Below, in pieces: positions 16,458 to 24,683 of a stretch of DNA of 64,000 bases. The translations under genes were made by a program, and so were the position numbers. How positions within the stretch are numbered: position 1 is the stretch's first letter; every line of letters starts with the position of its first letter. The notes under the pieces were generated by a model that made no database searches, was not told the origin of the DNA, and saw only the letters and a program-made list of their open reading frames with translations. Location: assembly GCA_002706765.1 (NCBI GenBank), contig PAJV01000046.1, forward strand, positions 1 to 64,000. The letters run 5' to 3'. Origin of the DNA: Gimesia sp. (lineage in GTDB: Bacteria > Planctomycetota > Planctomycetia > Planctomycetales > Planctomycetaceae).

Positions 16458-18682
16458 GTGTTTTCAACCTTCTTGAACGAGTGCCCGGTTTTTAGACCTG
16501 CGACAAACAAAACAAGGGCGACGGCTCCGAGGAAGAACACGGTGTCGCCGGGAACTCGCATCCAGCGTAAGGTCTGCATCAAGTCGGTCTGCATGAACTC
16601 GCTGCTGCGGGCGTACCAATAGCTGTGTTTAACGGAAGCCTGTGTTTGCAGGAGGCCGACTGGTAACAGGCTCAGAAGGCACATTGCCATTAAACCACCG
16701 TTCAACGACCAGAATGAGAACCGCAGCAGACCATCCCTCCATTCTCTGCCGGGAATCAGCACTCGCAGGCAAACGAGCATCAGTCCGATACCCAGCATTC
16801 CGTACACACCGAACAAGGCGGCATGGCCGTGCAGCGGGGTCGTATTGAGCCCCTGCATGTAGTACAGGGCAATCGGCGGGTTAATCATGAAGCCGAATAA
16901 TCCCGCTCCAATCATGTTCCAAAAAGCGACAGATACGAAGAAATAGATCGGCCACTTGTACCGCTGGACCCACGGTGACGTTCGGGATCGTCGCAGGTCT
17001 TCGGTGGCGTCGAAGCCAACCAAGACCAGCGGTACAACCTCCAGCGCACTGAACACCGATCCCCAGACCAGTGCAACAACCGGCGTTCCTGAAAAGTAGA
17101 GATGGTGGCAGGTGCCGATGATACCGCCTGAAAGAAAGATCGTGGCCGACAACAGGGCTGCTGCCGCAGCAATACCCGGTCGTATGAGATTGAGCTGCAT
17201 GAAGATGAAAGCAATGACTGTGGTGGCGAAAACCTCGAAGAAGCCTTCCACCCACAAGTGAACGACCCACCATCGCCAGTATTCGACCATCGACAAGTGC
17301 GTGTGCTGTCCCCATGTCAGCCCCGCTCCGTAGAACAAGGCGATCGCTCCCGTGGCGACCGCCAACAGAGCGACCAGTTGCTTGGTCTCGCCGGTTTTGC
17401 GTAAGGCGGGAAGCAGCACACGGATCATCAGAAACAGCCAGAGCAGTAGTCCGACCATCAGGGCGATCTGCCAGACCCGCCCCAGGTCGACATACTCGTA
17501 CCCTTGATGACCGAAGTAGAACGAAACCTTATCGGTCATCTTGTTCTGAATGCTGAGCCATTCGCCGGTGAGGGAGCCAATCACCACAAGCAGCAACGCA
17601 CCGAACAGGATGTTCACGCCAAGCCGCTGTCCTTTGGGTTCTTCACCACTGACAAGGGGGCCAATAAATAGACCTGCTGCCAGCCAAGCCGTGGCGATCC
17701 AGAACAGCCCCATCTGGACGTGCCATGTGCGAGTCACGCTGTATGGCAGCCAGTCGGAGAGCGGAAATCCATAGAACCCGCCCCCCTCTACTCCGTAGTG
17801 AGCCGTGATGACTCCCAGCAGCATCTGCACGAGGATCAGAGCCGAGACAACCCAGAAATATTTGATTGTAGCCTTTTGAGATGACGTAGCCTCCCACAGA
17901 GCCAGTGGATCGGTCTCCGGGGGAGTTGGCTCCTCTTGCTCATTTTGCTTCGAGGCGTACCACCAGGCCATCGCTGAGATGCCCGCCAACAGCATGATGA
18001 TACTGACGCCGGTCCAGACAATTGTGTCGCTGGTGGGACGATTACCAATCAGCGGTTCATGGGGCCAATTGTTTGTGTAGGTGCTGATGTCATTCGGACG
18101 GTCGGTGGATGCAGCCCATGCAGTCCAAAAGAAGAATGCCGACAACTTGCGGAGCCGATCTGGGTCGGAGACAGCCCCCGCAGGAATGGCATAGTCGGCG
18201 TTGCCTTTCGAGAAGACTTCGGTGTAATGGGCAAGATTGGACTCGAACGCCTCAACTCGAATGGGATCAATCGTGACCGTGTCGGTAGATGAATCGTAAG
18301 TGTTCGTGTGCAGCAGTTTGGTCAGACGAGCAACGAGTTGAGCCTGTTGTTCGTTATCGAGTTTTTCGAAGTTGCTGCCGTAATCGGCGTTCGACCAACG
18401 GTCAAGAATAAAGATCGCCTCCCGATGGAGCCAGTCCGCCGTCCAGTCGGGGGCGACATAGCTGCCGTGCCCCCAGATGGAACCGACTTCCATACCACCC
18501 ATCGACTGCCAGACATTCTGACCTGCACTGATCTCGCCACTGTCAATGAGGATCTGATCGTCCGTCGTGACGACCCGCTGAGGGAGTGGCGGCATCTCCG
18601 AATAGATGCGTGTTCCGATCCAGCCAAGAACCAGAAATGACAAGACCATCACGACCACAAACGCCATCCATAATCGTTTCAT
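16454..18682 (-). CDS. norZ: Quinol-dependent nitric oxide reductase (qNOR)
   Basis: This 742-residue membrane enzyme reduces 2 NO to N2O with electrons from quinol. The N-terminal extension (residues 1-220) is the fused NorC-like periplasmic domain typical of qNOR, opening with one membrane helix and GQNVWQSMGGMEVGSIWGHG. It is followed by about 12 membrane helices of the haem-copper oxidase superfamily. Haem and Fe-B ligand positions are present: TWHVQ (H321), HLWVEGFFE (H475 with E479 and E483), TCHHLYF (526-527) and LHGHAALFG. The start has GAGG five bases upstream. In this lineage the likely role is NO detoxification, since no other denitrification genes are visible. It leads a four-gene operon. 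The 217 bases upstream (18683-18899) show no clear FNR/NNR box. Confidence 0.95.
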   Translation of the reverse strand: MKRLWMAFVVVMVLSFLVLGWIGTRIYSEMPPLPQRVVTTDDQILIDSGEISAGQNVWQSMGGMEVGSIWGHGSYVAPDWTADWLHREAIFILDRWSNADYGSNFEKLDNEQQAQLVARLTKLLHTNTYDSSTDTVTIDPIRVEAFESNLAHYTEVFSKGNADYAIPAGAVSDPDRLRKLSAFFFWTAWAASTDRPNDISTYTNNWPHEPLIGNRPTSDTIVWTGVSIIMLLAGISAMAWWYASKQNEQEEPTPPETDPLALWEATSSQKATIKYFWVVSALILVQMLLGVITAHYGVEGGGFYGFPLSDWLPYSVTRTWHVQMGLFWIATAWLAAGLFIGPLVSGEEPKGQRLGVNILFGALLLVVIGSLTGEWLSIQNKMTDKVSFYFGHQGYEYVDLGRVWQIALMVGLLLWLFLMIRVLLPALRKTGETKQLVALLAVATGAIALFYGAGLTWGQHTHLSMVEYWRWWVVHLWVEGFFEVFATTVIAFIFMQLNLIRPGIAAAAALLSATIFLSGGIIGTCHHLYFSGTPVVALVWGSVFSALEVVPLVLVGFDATEDLRRSRTSPWVQRYKWPIYFFVSVAFWNMIGAGLFGFMINPPIALYYMQGLNTTPLHGHAALFGVYGMLGIGLMLVCLRVLIPGREWRDGLLRFSFWSLNGGLMAMCLLSLLPVGLLQTQASVKHSYWYARSSEFMQTDLMQTLRWMRVPGDTVFFLGAVALVLFVAGLKTGHSFKKVENT

Positions 18683-18899
18683 GTATTCCTCACTTTGCCA
18701 CTGGTGTCACACATCAGACGTTTTGTTTTTCCGAACTTCATCAAGTACCAACCAGAGTGGAAAGCCATCGACTGCATCATGGTTCTTGCACTGGCTGACG
18801 ACATCCTTGAGTGACCTTCGGTAGTTGGGCTGTTACTAATCGGCAAGGTGGAATTCAATTCACCAGATTCATACAGGATTGCTTGCCTCGTTTATTATT

Positions 18900-20546
18900 T
18901 TACTTTAAACCAAAATGTTTACCGATGAAAGCTATTGCATCGTCCAGAGGTTTATAAGCCCTGCCACCTTTTGAATTGTAATTTCTATCAGCAAGAGTTC
19001 TATGTGAATGGCCTAAGTATAACTGATCTAAATGCATATATTTAATATTTTCAGTTAGAGCTGTTATGCCTGATTTTTTTACATACTTCAACTGGAGGCC
19101 ATCAAAGCCGATTTCTTTTCTGTTTTTATCCCACCACCTGCAAACGTTATCTGATCGGGTGGAAACGATGTTATTATCTTTATCTACCGCAATCGACTCA
19201 GAAATTAACCTGGCCGATCTGGTGGATTGCAAAGCATACTCTTCGTCTGTACAAGCTGCCATCTGTTTTTTTAAATGCTTTAATGTGATGTCCCAGAGTT
19301 TGTAATTTACTACAGGTGGATTAGGGTATTTTTCCGCCTTCTTTCTGATCCTGATGATTCTCCCCTCTTTCAGGTCGATTTCGTCCCGCTTCAAATCATT
19401 TAAGTCTGATTGTGTCATTGCACAATTTAACATCAATAAAATCCAACACTGATAACGTTCAGGAACTTTTGAATCTTTCCCGATAACCCTTTGAATGTCT
19501 GCTTTGGTCCAAAGTTTTTCATACTTGCTTTTGGCAAGTGCTATTTTCTTTTTGTTCTTAGACCGAAAAACAAAGAGCCTGCTTGTAATGTTATTTGGCA
19601 GGTGCTCTAAAGAACAGGCTTCCTCTGACACGCAATAGACAACGAATGTTTTGAAGAACTGAAAGTACAAACTCTTATTCGCATACTTAGATTCTGACAA
19701 ATAGCTGTGATATTTTTTAAGTGTTTCACTCCCCACTTTTTCAATTAGTGTTTTTTCTCCAATCCACTCACTAAACTTGCCAAGTCTTTCTTTAGCATCT
19801 CTGAAAGTGCTGATTTCAATCTCACCATTTAAAGCCTGATTACCTTTAGCCTTCAAATAATCCTCAACCCAGTAGCCTACTGTCTGTGGGAGTTTTTCAG
19901 GAGACTCTGTAAATTCTGTTTTTTCCTTCCATTCTTCTGGAAGCTGAAATGTCATAGTGCCAATATGATCTTTTCCAAAATAACGACGTACTATGTTATC
20001 TGCGAGTTCACTCTTGCCTCTCAATGCGCTCATCGCCGCCCACCTGAAATTGTTTTCTTCCGGGCTTATATCAGGTTTGACAATCTCGAATTCTTCAATT
20101 TCATCCTGAGTCAGAGATGTTGAAGAATCAACTTCTGGAATATATTGATCTGGATCATCAAAAGCGGCTTCAAGCCAGTTAATAAACTGATCAACCTGCT
20201 GTGCCATTTTCTTTTCTTTGGTGGTTTGCTCTACAGCATGATCAAAATAATTTTGTACTGCTTTGAATATGTCAATATGGTGCTGAATCAAAGCCAGGTA
20301 AGGCTTCTCGAAATCCATTTCTGCTTTTAGGTTTAACCATTCCCGCAATGCTGATTCATAGCCTGCTTTAGTAATGGGGTGCTTGAAATAGTAGAATTTT
20401 CCATCCACCATTTTTTTCCATTGATTGCGGGGCTTATGCTGCGATAGTTCGAGTCTTGCCCCCGCGGCCTTTTGTCGGTCTGCCCACGTCTTGACACTTG
20501 TTTTTCTGGGCTTGCCGTTTGATTTAGAGACTTGGATTTTTGTCAT
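18900..20546 (-). CDS. Divergent tyrosine-recombinase-type integrase
   Basis: This 548-residue protein resembles large planctomycete site-specific integrases. It has a core-binding helical domain (about 210-330) and a C-terminal catalytic domain with the conserved end YLGHSHRTLADRNY, whose last Tyr is the presumed nucleophile. Other catalytic positions are unusual. Box I reads LNCAMTQSDLNDL with Met where Arg is normal, and the box II region reads LKYVKKSGITAL, with Lys in place of His and Arg. The gene is AT-rich (visibly lower GC than norZ), pointing to transfer. It lies next to the tRNA-Lys fragment at 20696-20739, as expected for an island integrase. Activity is plausible but not assured. 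Confidence 0.85.
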   Translation of the reverse strand: MTKIQVSKSNGKPRKTSVKTWADRQKAAGARLELSQHKPRNQWKKMVDGKFYYFKHPITKAGYESALREWLNLKAEMDFEKPYLALIQHHIDIFKAVQNYFDHAVEQTTKEKKMAQQVDQFINWLEAAFDDPDQYIPEVDSSTSLTQDEIEEFEIVKPDISPEENNFRWAAMSALRGKSELADNIVRRYFGKDHIGTMTFQLPEEWKEKTEFTESPEKLPQTVGYWVEDYLKAKGNQALNGEIEISTFRDAKERLGKFSEWIGEKTLIEKVGSETLKKYHSYLSESKYANKSLYFQFFKTFVVYCVSEEACSLEHLPNNITSRLFVFRSKNKKKIALAKSKYEKLWTKADIQRVIGKDSKVPERYQCWILLMLNCAMTQSDLNDLKRDEIDLKEGRIIRIRKKAEKYPNPPVVNYKLWDITLKHLKKQMAACTDEEYALQSTRSARLISESIAVDKDNNIVSTRSDNVCRWWDKNRKEIGFDGLQLKYVKKSGITALTENIKYMHLDQLYLGHSHRTLADRNYNSKGGRAYKPLDDAIAFIGKHFGLK

Positions 20547-20695
20547 ATGAATGCGCTTCCTGAATCAGATACACGTTAATTTAAATTCGGAACGGTGTTC
20601 TGTACCTGATTGTGTTGTACCTAATTCGTGCCTTTTTTGAAATCATTTAGGTACAAGAACCGCCATTTTCCAGCTAGAATATGCATAATCTCGAT

Positions 20696-20739
20696 GACTT
20701 TTAATCCGTAGGTCCAGGGTTCGAATCCCTGCGCCCTCA
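20696..20739 (+). other. 3' fragment of a tRNA-Lys gene: probable attachment site
   Basis: The sequence runs from a TTT anticodon loop (CTTTTAA) through the variable loop, a perfect T-arm (CAGGG-TTCGAAT-CCCTG) and the acceptor 3' strand CGCCCTC plus discriminator A. The 5' half is missing: no GAGGGCG acceptor strand, D-arm or paired anticodon stem lies upstream. A truncated tRNA 3' end beside an integrase is the classic footprint of integration at a tRNA gene. The orientation implies that the integrated element lies to the left and that the intact tRNA gene should sit at its far end, probably outside this window. Confidence 0.75.
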
Positions 20740-20743
20740 TTTT

Positions 20744-20780
20744 AAAAAGCCTTAAGTTTCACAACTTAGGGCTTTTTTTA
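20744..20780 (+). terminator. Terminator following the tRNA-Lys fragment
   Basis: AAAAGCCTTAAG and CTTAGGGCTTTTTTT form a hairpin with a T-run, four bases after the tRNA end. It probably belonged to the original tRNA transcription unit, which supports the tRNA reading. Confidence 0.8.
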
Positions 20781-20994
20781 TTTGCTGATTTTGTATCTGA
20801 ATGATCAAATTTCAATGTGTGCCTGATTTGCTCGTTTTCTTCTGGATGGAAACAACGGTCAGAGAGCATAATTCAGTCAGTGCGGATAATGTTCGGCACA
20901 AATGGCCCTGCAGACGCTTTAGTAAAAAGGGACACAGCCTAATGCTGTTTGTCCACCAGCATGACCATGAACTTGCAGAACATGGATATAAACT

Positions 20995-21699
20995 ATGGAT
21001 GATCAGCCACTTGAAAGCATTATCGAACACCTGTTCGATGAAACCGACTGGCTCATTAGAGGGAAAGCGCTTCGTAATTTAATCGCCCACGGAGAGGCCG
21101 CTGTCCCTTATCTGGAACGCGTGTTTGAATTACGTTTGGACCCCAAGGCGCCTGTCAATGATGCTTCGGGAGTTCTGATCCGAAACCTGGGCGCTGCTGC
21201 TGTGCCGTTTCTGCTGACTCAACTCAAGTCTGGGAATGCCGCTTATCGACGGGAGGCCATCTGGTTACTCATGGAATCCGGTAATCGTTTCTGCACAACA
21301 ACCCGATTAACAAAACAGGTGCTGGATGACCGAAATCCGCAACTGCCCGATTGGGCCCAGTCACCAGATCTAATGATTAATCGATTTCGCGAATGCCTGT
21401 CAGACACAGACCTTTCTGTGCGGTTTGCCGCAGCATCAGCGCTGGAGGAGTTTGGACATGATCTCCCCGCCACGGTTCCGGTGTTTATAGAAACACTCCT
21501 GCATGACTCACGCCACAATCAGAATTGGGCAGCCCTGCGTCTTGGGCGGATTGGTGAACCGGCGATGTCTGCATGCGATGCGCTCAACACTGCTGTTGGA
21601 TCGGAGTACCAATATACGCGTCTGGCAGCAAAAAACGCACTGACACGCATCCGTGGCAATCAGGAGTCCGTGGGATACATAAGGGAACAGCCCCTGTAG
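20995..21699 (+). CDS. HEAT-repeat protein
   Basis: This 234-residue, all-helical protein contains about five HEAT/PBS-lyase-like repeats, for example LRNLIAHGEAAVPYLERVF, LIRNLGAAAVPFLLTQLKSG, RFAAASALEEFGHDLPATVP and ALRLGRIGEPAMSACDAL. It has no signal peptide or membrane segment, so it is probably a cytoplasmic scaffold or binding protein. The start is the ATG at 20995 in CTATGGATGATCAGCC, without a strong Shine-Dalgarno site. It is the first gene outside the presumed attachment site and stands alone. The bound partner is unknown. Confidence 0.8.
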   Translation: MDDQPLESIIEHLFDETDWLIRGKALRNLIAHGEAAVPYLERVFELRLDPKAPVNDASGVLIRNLGAAAVPFLLTQLKSGNAAYRREAIWLLMESGNRFCTTTRLTKQVLDDRNPQLPDWAQSPDLMINRFRECLSDTDLSVRFAAASALEEFGHDLPATVPVFIETLLHDSRHNQNWAALRLGRIGEPAMSACDALNTAVGSEYQYTRLAAKNALTRIRGNQESVGYIREQPL

Positions 21700-21942
21700 T
21701 TCGCATGTGCTGGTCAAATTGGATCTCTAATCCCATTTCAGTCGAAGATCTTTCACTGCTCTCTCAGAGATTGAACATGATTTTTCTGGAGAGATTTCTT
21801 TATCAGGCTGCTGTTCACAGATCCCTGATTTTCATCCACTGACATATTTTGTCAGGTCCCACAAGAACACGCTTTACCAGCCCCATGTTTTTTCTGATTC
21901 GGTCGCTAGATTTTTGCGACCAAACTGCACCATAAGGGCATT

Positions 21943-22028
21943 ATAGGGGTCTGCCGCCTTATGCTCCAGCTGTAGGAGTATCCATCGTCTGAGAATCAAT
22001 CGCGTTATACTCCCTTCAGTGCGATTGT
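21943..22028 (+). repeat. 86-bp leader repeat, copy A
   Basis: This segment differs from copy B (22682-22767) at only 5 of 86 positions by hand count. It contains two conserved stems: CTCC...GGAG with a 7-base loop, and CAATCGC...GCGATTG around a 17-base loop. It starts with ATAGGGGTCTGCCGCC and ends 87 bases before the small membrane-protein ATG at 22116. It could be a promoter/5' leader, an RNA element or a recombination junction. Confidence 0.85.
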
Positions 22029-22115
22029 CGAAGGTGTCGTGAATTGCTCTTACTTTTCCGGTTCAATCATTTAGACTATTGTTTATTAGAAATTTGACTT
22101 TCTGAGGTTGTTCGT

Positions 22116-22376
22116 ATGTATGAAAAAAAGAGATGGAAAGTACTTCGTTTTTTGGGCTCTGCCATTCCTATTTTGTTAGTGGTATATGTTTTGAGTATTG
22201 GTCCTTTAGTTGCCATTGTATATGACTCAGGCGGGAAGTCTTATTATCCTCAATCCGAAAATTTCTTGGTAAGTTTTTACTCACCATTGACATGGGCTTG
22301 TGACCAAAACGCTTACGTTGGGCAAGCATTAATCTCATATATAAAGTTTTGTAGGGGCACTGAAATTGAAGATTGA
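22116..22376 (+). CDS. Small membrane protein of unknown function, cassette A
   Basis: This 86-residue protein has one strong membrane segment near residues 12-35 (IPILLVVYVLSIGPLVAIVY). A short outer region, SPLTWACDQNAY, and a weaker second hydrophobic stretch with IKFC near the end follow. It is homologous to the cassette B protein (22848-23102): both share IP.LLV.YV...GP, YP, Y.PLT, QN.Y and KFC.G. The start follows TGAGG with suitable spacing. Proteins of this pattern recur in planctomycetes but no function is known to me. It is preceded by leader copy A and followed by a palindrome-hairpin tail. Confidence 0.75.
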   Translation: MYEKKRWKVLRFLGSAIPILLVVYVLSIGPLVAIVYDSGGKSYYPQSENFLVSFYSPLTWACDQNAYVGQALISYIKFCRGTEIED

Positions 22377-22426
22377 TTGCTACATCAATCTGTTTTCTCG
22401 TGTGATTGAATTCACGATTGTGGTTG

Positions 22427-22489
22427 ATTTTGGGTCATGATCCAAAATAGAAATCCCCGACGCGCACAAACTGCGTCTCGGGGGAGAAG
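22427..22489. repeat. Palindrome plus GC-rich hairpin, cassette A tail
   Basis: A 22-base near-palindrome (ATTTTGG...CCAAAAT, 22427-22448) is followed by AGAAA and then a GC-rich stem (CCCCGACGC paired with GCGTCTCGGGG). The same arrangement follows cassette B at 23184. Read on the minus strand, the GC stem followed by ATTTCTATTTT looks like a terminator, so it may end a converging transcript; a 28-codon minus-strand remnant (about 22597-22683) lies next to it. Confidence 0.65.
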
Positions 22490-22681
22490 AATATCTTCTA
22501 CCGTTTAACGATTAAGGCTTCTGGCTCGCTGTGTTTACGCGATTGATTCCAGGCAGAAATCAGATTCAACGCTTCGCATCTACTCAACCGAAACTACAAA
22601 AGCGTGCCATCCGTTAGAACGACATTGTATTCGTTCCCATCGTTGCCGGCTTCACTGAATCCATTCAGAGCAAAAGGGGGC

Positions 22682-22767
22682 ATAGGGGTCTGCCGCCTTA
22701 TGCTCCAGTTGTAGGAGTATCCATCGTCTAAGAATCAATCGCGTCACACTCCATTCAGTGCGATTGT
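22682..22767 (+). repeat. 86-bp leader repeat, copy B
   Basis: Second copy of the leader at 21943-22028, with 5 differences. Both stems are preserved. One difference falls in the loop of the first hairpin and the others lie outside the paired bases, so the stems look maintained. It ends 80 bases before the start of the cassette B protein. Confidence 0.85.
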
Positions 22768-22847
22768 GTGCAGTATGGTGGATTACTCTTTTGTTTCTTA
22801 TTTAAAATCGTTTAAACTGCAGTTCTGCGTTTTTCTCTGGGGTAGCT

Positions 22848-23102
22848 TTGATGACTGAAGAAACGATCTCGAAGAAAATTCTTTTATCGGGTTATACAAT
22901 TCCATTTTTGCTAGTATTTTATGTAATGACTGTAGGTCCGGCTTTTGCATTCATGCACGACTCTACTTGGCGTTTGATGTACCCGGAATATCAAAGAATC
23001 CTTGTTGTTATCTATACTCCATTGACCTTCTGTGCTGCACAGAACAAATATTTGACGGACATTTTTTGGGCCTATCTTAAATTTTGCAATGGCTATATTT
23101 AA
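22848..23102 (+). CDS. Small membrane protein of unknown function, cassette B
   Basis: This 84-residue paralogue of the cassette A protein has a membrane segment at about 15-36 (IPFLLVFYVMTVGPAFAF), then MYPEYQR, YTPLTFCAAQNKYL and AYLKFCNG. The start could be the ATG at 22848, or the second ATG codon is not supported by the family; GGGGTAGC lies upstream. By eye about 40 per cent of positions match the first protein. The two genes sit in repeated cassettes of about 720-740 bp, which suggests tandem duplication followed by divergence. Confidence 0.75.
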   Translation: MMTEETISKKILLSGYTIPFLLVFYVMTVGPAFAFMHDSTWRLMYPEYQRILVVIYTPLTFCAAQNKYLTDIFWAYLKFCNGYI

Positions 23103-23183
23103 AGACCTTGCATTAAGAGTTATTGTGAATAAATACTGAAATCAAAAGAGGTTTCTGGGGCTGGATTCTTGCTGTCGAGCCTT

Positions 23184-23246
23184 ATTTTGGATCATGACCC
23201 AAAATAGAAAACTCCCCCGCGAATGCCGATTCGATCCGCAGGGGAG
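23184..23246. repeat. Palindrome plus GC-rich hairpin, cassette B tail
   Basis: The palindrome at 23184-23205 is the inverse form of the one in cassette A. It is again followed by AGAAA and by a GC-rich stem (CTCCCC...GGGGAG). On the minus strand the stem is followed by TTTTCTATTTT, so it would serve as terminator for the small minus-strand frame at 23256-23396. Confidence 0.65.
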
Positions 23247-23255
23247 CGATAATGC

Positions 23256-23396
23256 TTATCGGATTTCACCGTCCAAGTGGTTTTCTCTCTGCTCACGCTT
23301 CAAGACACCCCACTCCAGCAAATCGAGGGCATGACGTTTTAGATAGGCTTCTGCTTTCGCTTTGACTTTCTGCTCGTCTGATTCGAAAAGGGTCAT
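23256..23396 (-). CDS. Possible 46-residue protein or gene remnant
   Basis: A minus-strand frame from the ATG at 23394-23396 to TAA at 23256 encodes a charged helical peptide that starts MTLFESDEQKVKAKAEAYLK and ends in a Glu/Arg-rich tail. A terminator-like hairpin follows directly. The composition is that of real coding sequence, but it may be only the tail of a lost gene. Its ATG overlaps the start of the ATAGGGGTCTGACCCC repeat. Confidence 0.4.
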   Translation of the reverse strand: MTLFESDEQKVKAKAEAYLKRHALDLLEWGVLKREQRENHLDGEIR

Positions 23397-23418
23397 AGGG
23401 GTCTGACCCCTTTATTAT
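23397..23418. repeat. GGGGTCTGACCCC palindromic repeat
   Basis: ATAGGGGTCTGACCCCTTTATT contains a short palindrome (GGGGTC/GACCCC). Related forms open the two leader repeats (21943, 22682) and recur as GGGGTCAGACC at 24439. It behaves like a REP-type intergenic repeat that marks cassette borders here. Confidence 0.6.
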
Positions 23419-23535
23419 CCCTGTAGCATTTAAATAGTACTTTTTGAAACTTCGGACTGGGGCATTCGCGAGAGTACGTTACCGATGCAAACGAGGTACC
23501 GCGATTGAAAGACTGCCCATTGACGCGGCAACGGT

Positions 23536-24213
23536 CTACTGATATTCGCGAATGATGTCGATCACCCGCTGTGGTGACTTCAGTCCGCGAACGTCGATCT
23601 CCATGTCATCCTGGCCGGAGCTGGAGATTGCCAGGTGTCCGACGCCAGCCAGACGATCGAAGAAACTCTGATTCACCTGCATGTTGCGAACGTCATCGTG
23701 CTGCACTTCGCTCGTTTGTTTGGAAAAGATGCCCTGAGTGTAGAGCGTTCGTTTTGAAGTCACGGTCACGGATCGGAACCGAGTCTGAATCCACCAATAC
23801 GACAGGATTAAAGCACCGGCTACGGCGAGAGCCAATCCGGAGTACATCAGGATCAACTCGTCGCGATTCATCACCGCCCCGACAATACCCCCGATGACAA
23901 CCAGCAGACACCCAAGAAACGAGAACGGACGATTGCCGAATATCGCCGGGTGCACGGTGCAGAGTTCCTGTTCAGCCTGAGTCACCGTGGTATCCTGATG
24001 ATGCCCCCGCGCCGCGACCACCTTTGGATCGTCGTCGCGAAGCAGGTGACCGGCCGGGGCATCAATCTTGAAGACCTGACCACAATTGTCATTCACACAC
24101 GTGACGAGTTCGCCAATCGCAGCGGGATCGACTGTATTGGCCGCTCCGCAGTGAGGGCATTCATAGGCGAGAGTTCGACTCGCATTGCTGGCATGTGCTT
24201 CGGAATCAGTCAT
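23536..24213 (-). CDS. PH-domain (bPH2/DUF304) membrane protein with N-terminal zinc ribbon
   Basis: This 225-residue protein begins with a zinc-ribbon-like segment (YECPHCG, C19/C22, and TCVNDNCG, C39/C44). Two membrane helices follow (about 100-120 and 125-145: FLGCLLVVIGGIVGAVM and MYSGLALAVAGALILSYWW). The C-terminal bacterial PH domain contains RSVTVTSKRTLYTQGIFSKQ, SEVQHDDVRNMQVNQSFFDR and the end AISSSGQDDMEIDVRGL. Such proteins sit in the inner membrane and their function is poorly known. The ATG at 24213 has AGGGGA upstream; a longer frame reaches 24273 without further family similarity. It is a single gene. Confidence 0.85.
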   Translation of the reverse strand: MTDSEAHASNASRTLAYECPHCGAANTVDPAAIGELVTCVNDNCGQVFKIDAPAGHLLRDDDPKVVAARGHHQDTTVTQAEQELCTVHPAIFGNRPFSFLGCLLVVIGGIVGAVMNRDELILMYSGLALAVAGALILSYWWIQTRFRSVTVTSKRTLYTQGIFSKQTSEVQHDDVRNMQVNQSFFDRLAGVGHLAISSSGQDDMEIDVRGLKSPQRVIDIIREYQ

Positions 24214-24683
24214 CGATAAATCCCCTGCAGTTTCTGTGAGCGGGGCCGCCCATGCGGTCTCGCGGAGTTTCACTTCAACATGATGCGAATATCGTTCCGC
24301 CTGAGTGGGATTTGTTGAGCGATGGCTGATTGCTCCCTAGGTGAAGGTATTTTGCTGGCAGGATCGGTCGTCTGGCGATCACTGTGGTCGTTCGGCTGCC
24401 AGTGATCGCCGGTTGAAATTCCTGCAGAGGGGCGTAATGGGGTCAGACCATTATACCAGCACCAACCCCAGCAAATCGAATCAAATAAAGGGCCTGAGGT
24501 TTGAATCTCTGTCCCTACATTTTCTAATGTACGACCTCGTAAAGAGATCGGACTTTTCTTTTCTTTTGAGTTTCATTTCACCGTTTAGCGGTGCCTGGAT
24601 TCATTTGCGATGGATTTGGTGTCGTTACGAAAAGGATAAAAGAGTTATTGATTCCAGAGGCGGTCTTATCATAGAATGCAATC
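24214..24683. other. Intergenic region with a REP-like repeat and a weak tRNA-like stretch
   Basis: About 470 bases without a credible gene. At 24439 lies GGGGTCAGACC, a relative of the repeat at 23397. At about 24488-24519 a T-arm-like string (GGTTTGAATCTCTG then TCCCTACA) recalls a tRNA 3' end, but the T-stem pairs poorly and no other arms are present. Confidence 0.4.

Noticed and set aside
18683-18899. Open minus-strand stretch of about 40 codons before norZ, ending in a Lys/Asp-rich peptide
   Set aside because: No start codon in frame and stops on both sides. It looks protein-like at the end (FPLWLVLDEVRKNKTSDV) and may be a gene remnant, but support is too thin.
21943-23418. Classical integron cassette array
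   Set aside because: The cassette borders lack the attC consensus, and the integrase nearby is not of the integron type; kept only as an unexplained repeated cassette.
24488-24519. Second tRNA 3'-end-like stretch
   Set aside because: T-loop-like GGTTTGAAT is present, but the T-stem pairs poorly and no anticodon or acceptor partner is found. I could not show that it matches the fragment at 20696 beyond general tRNA similarity.
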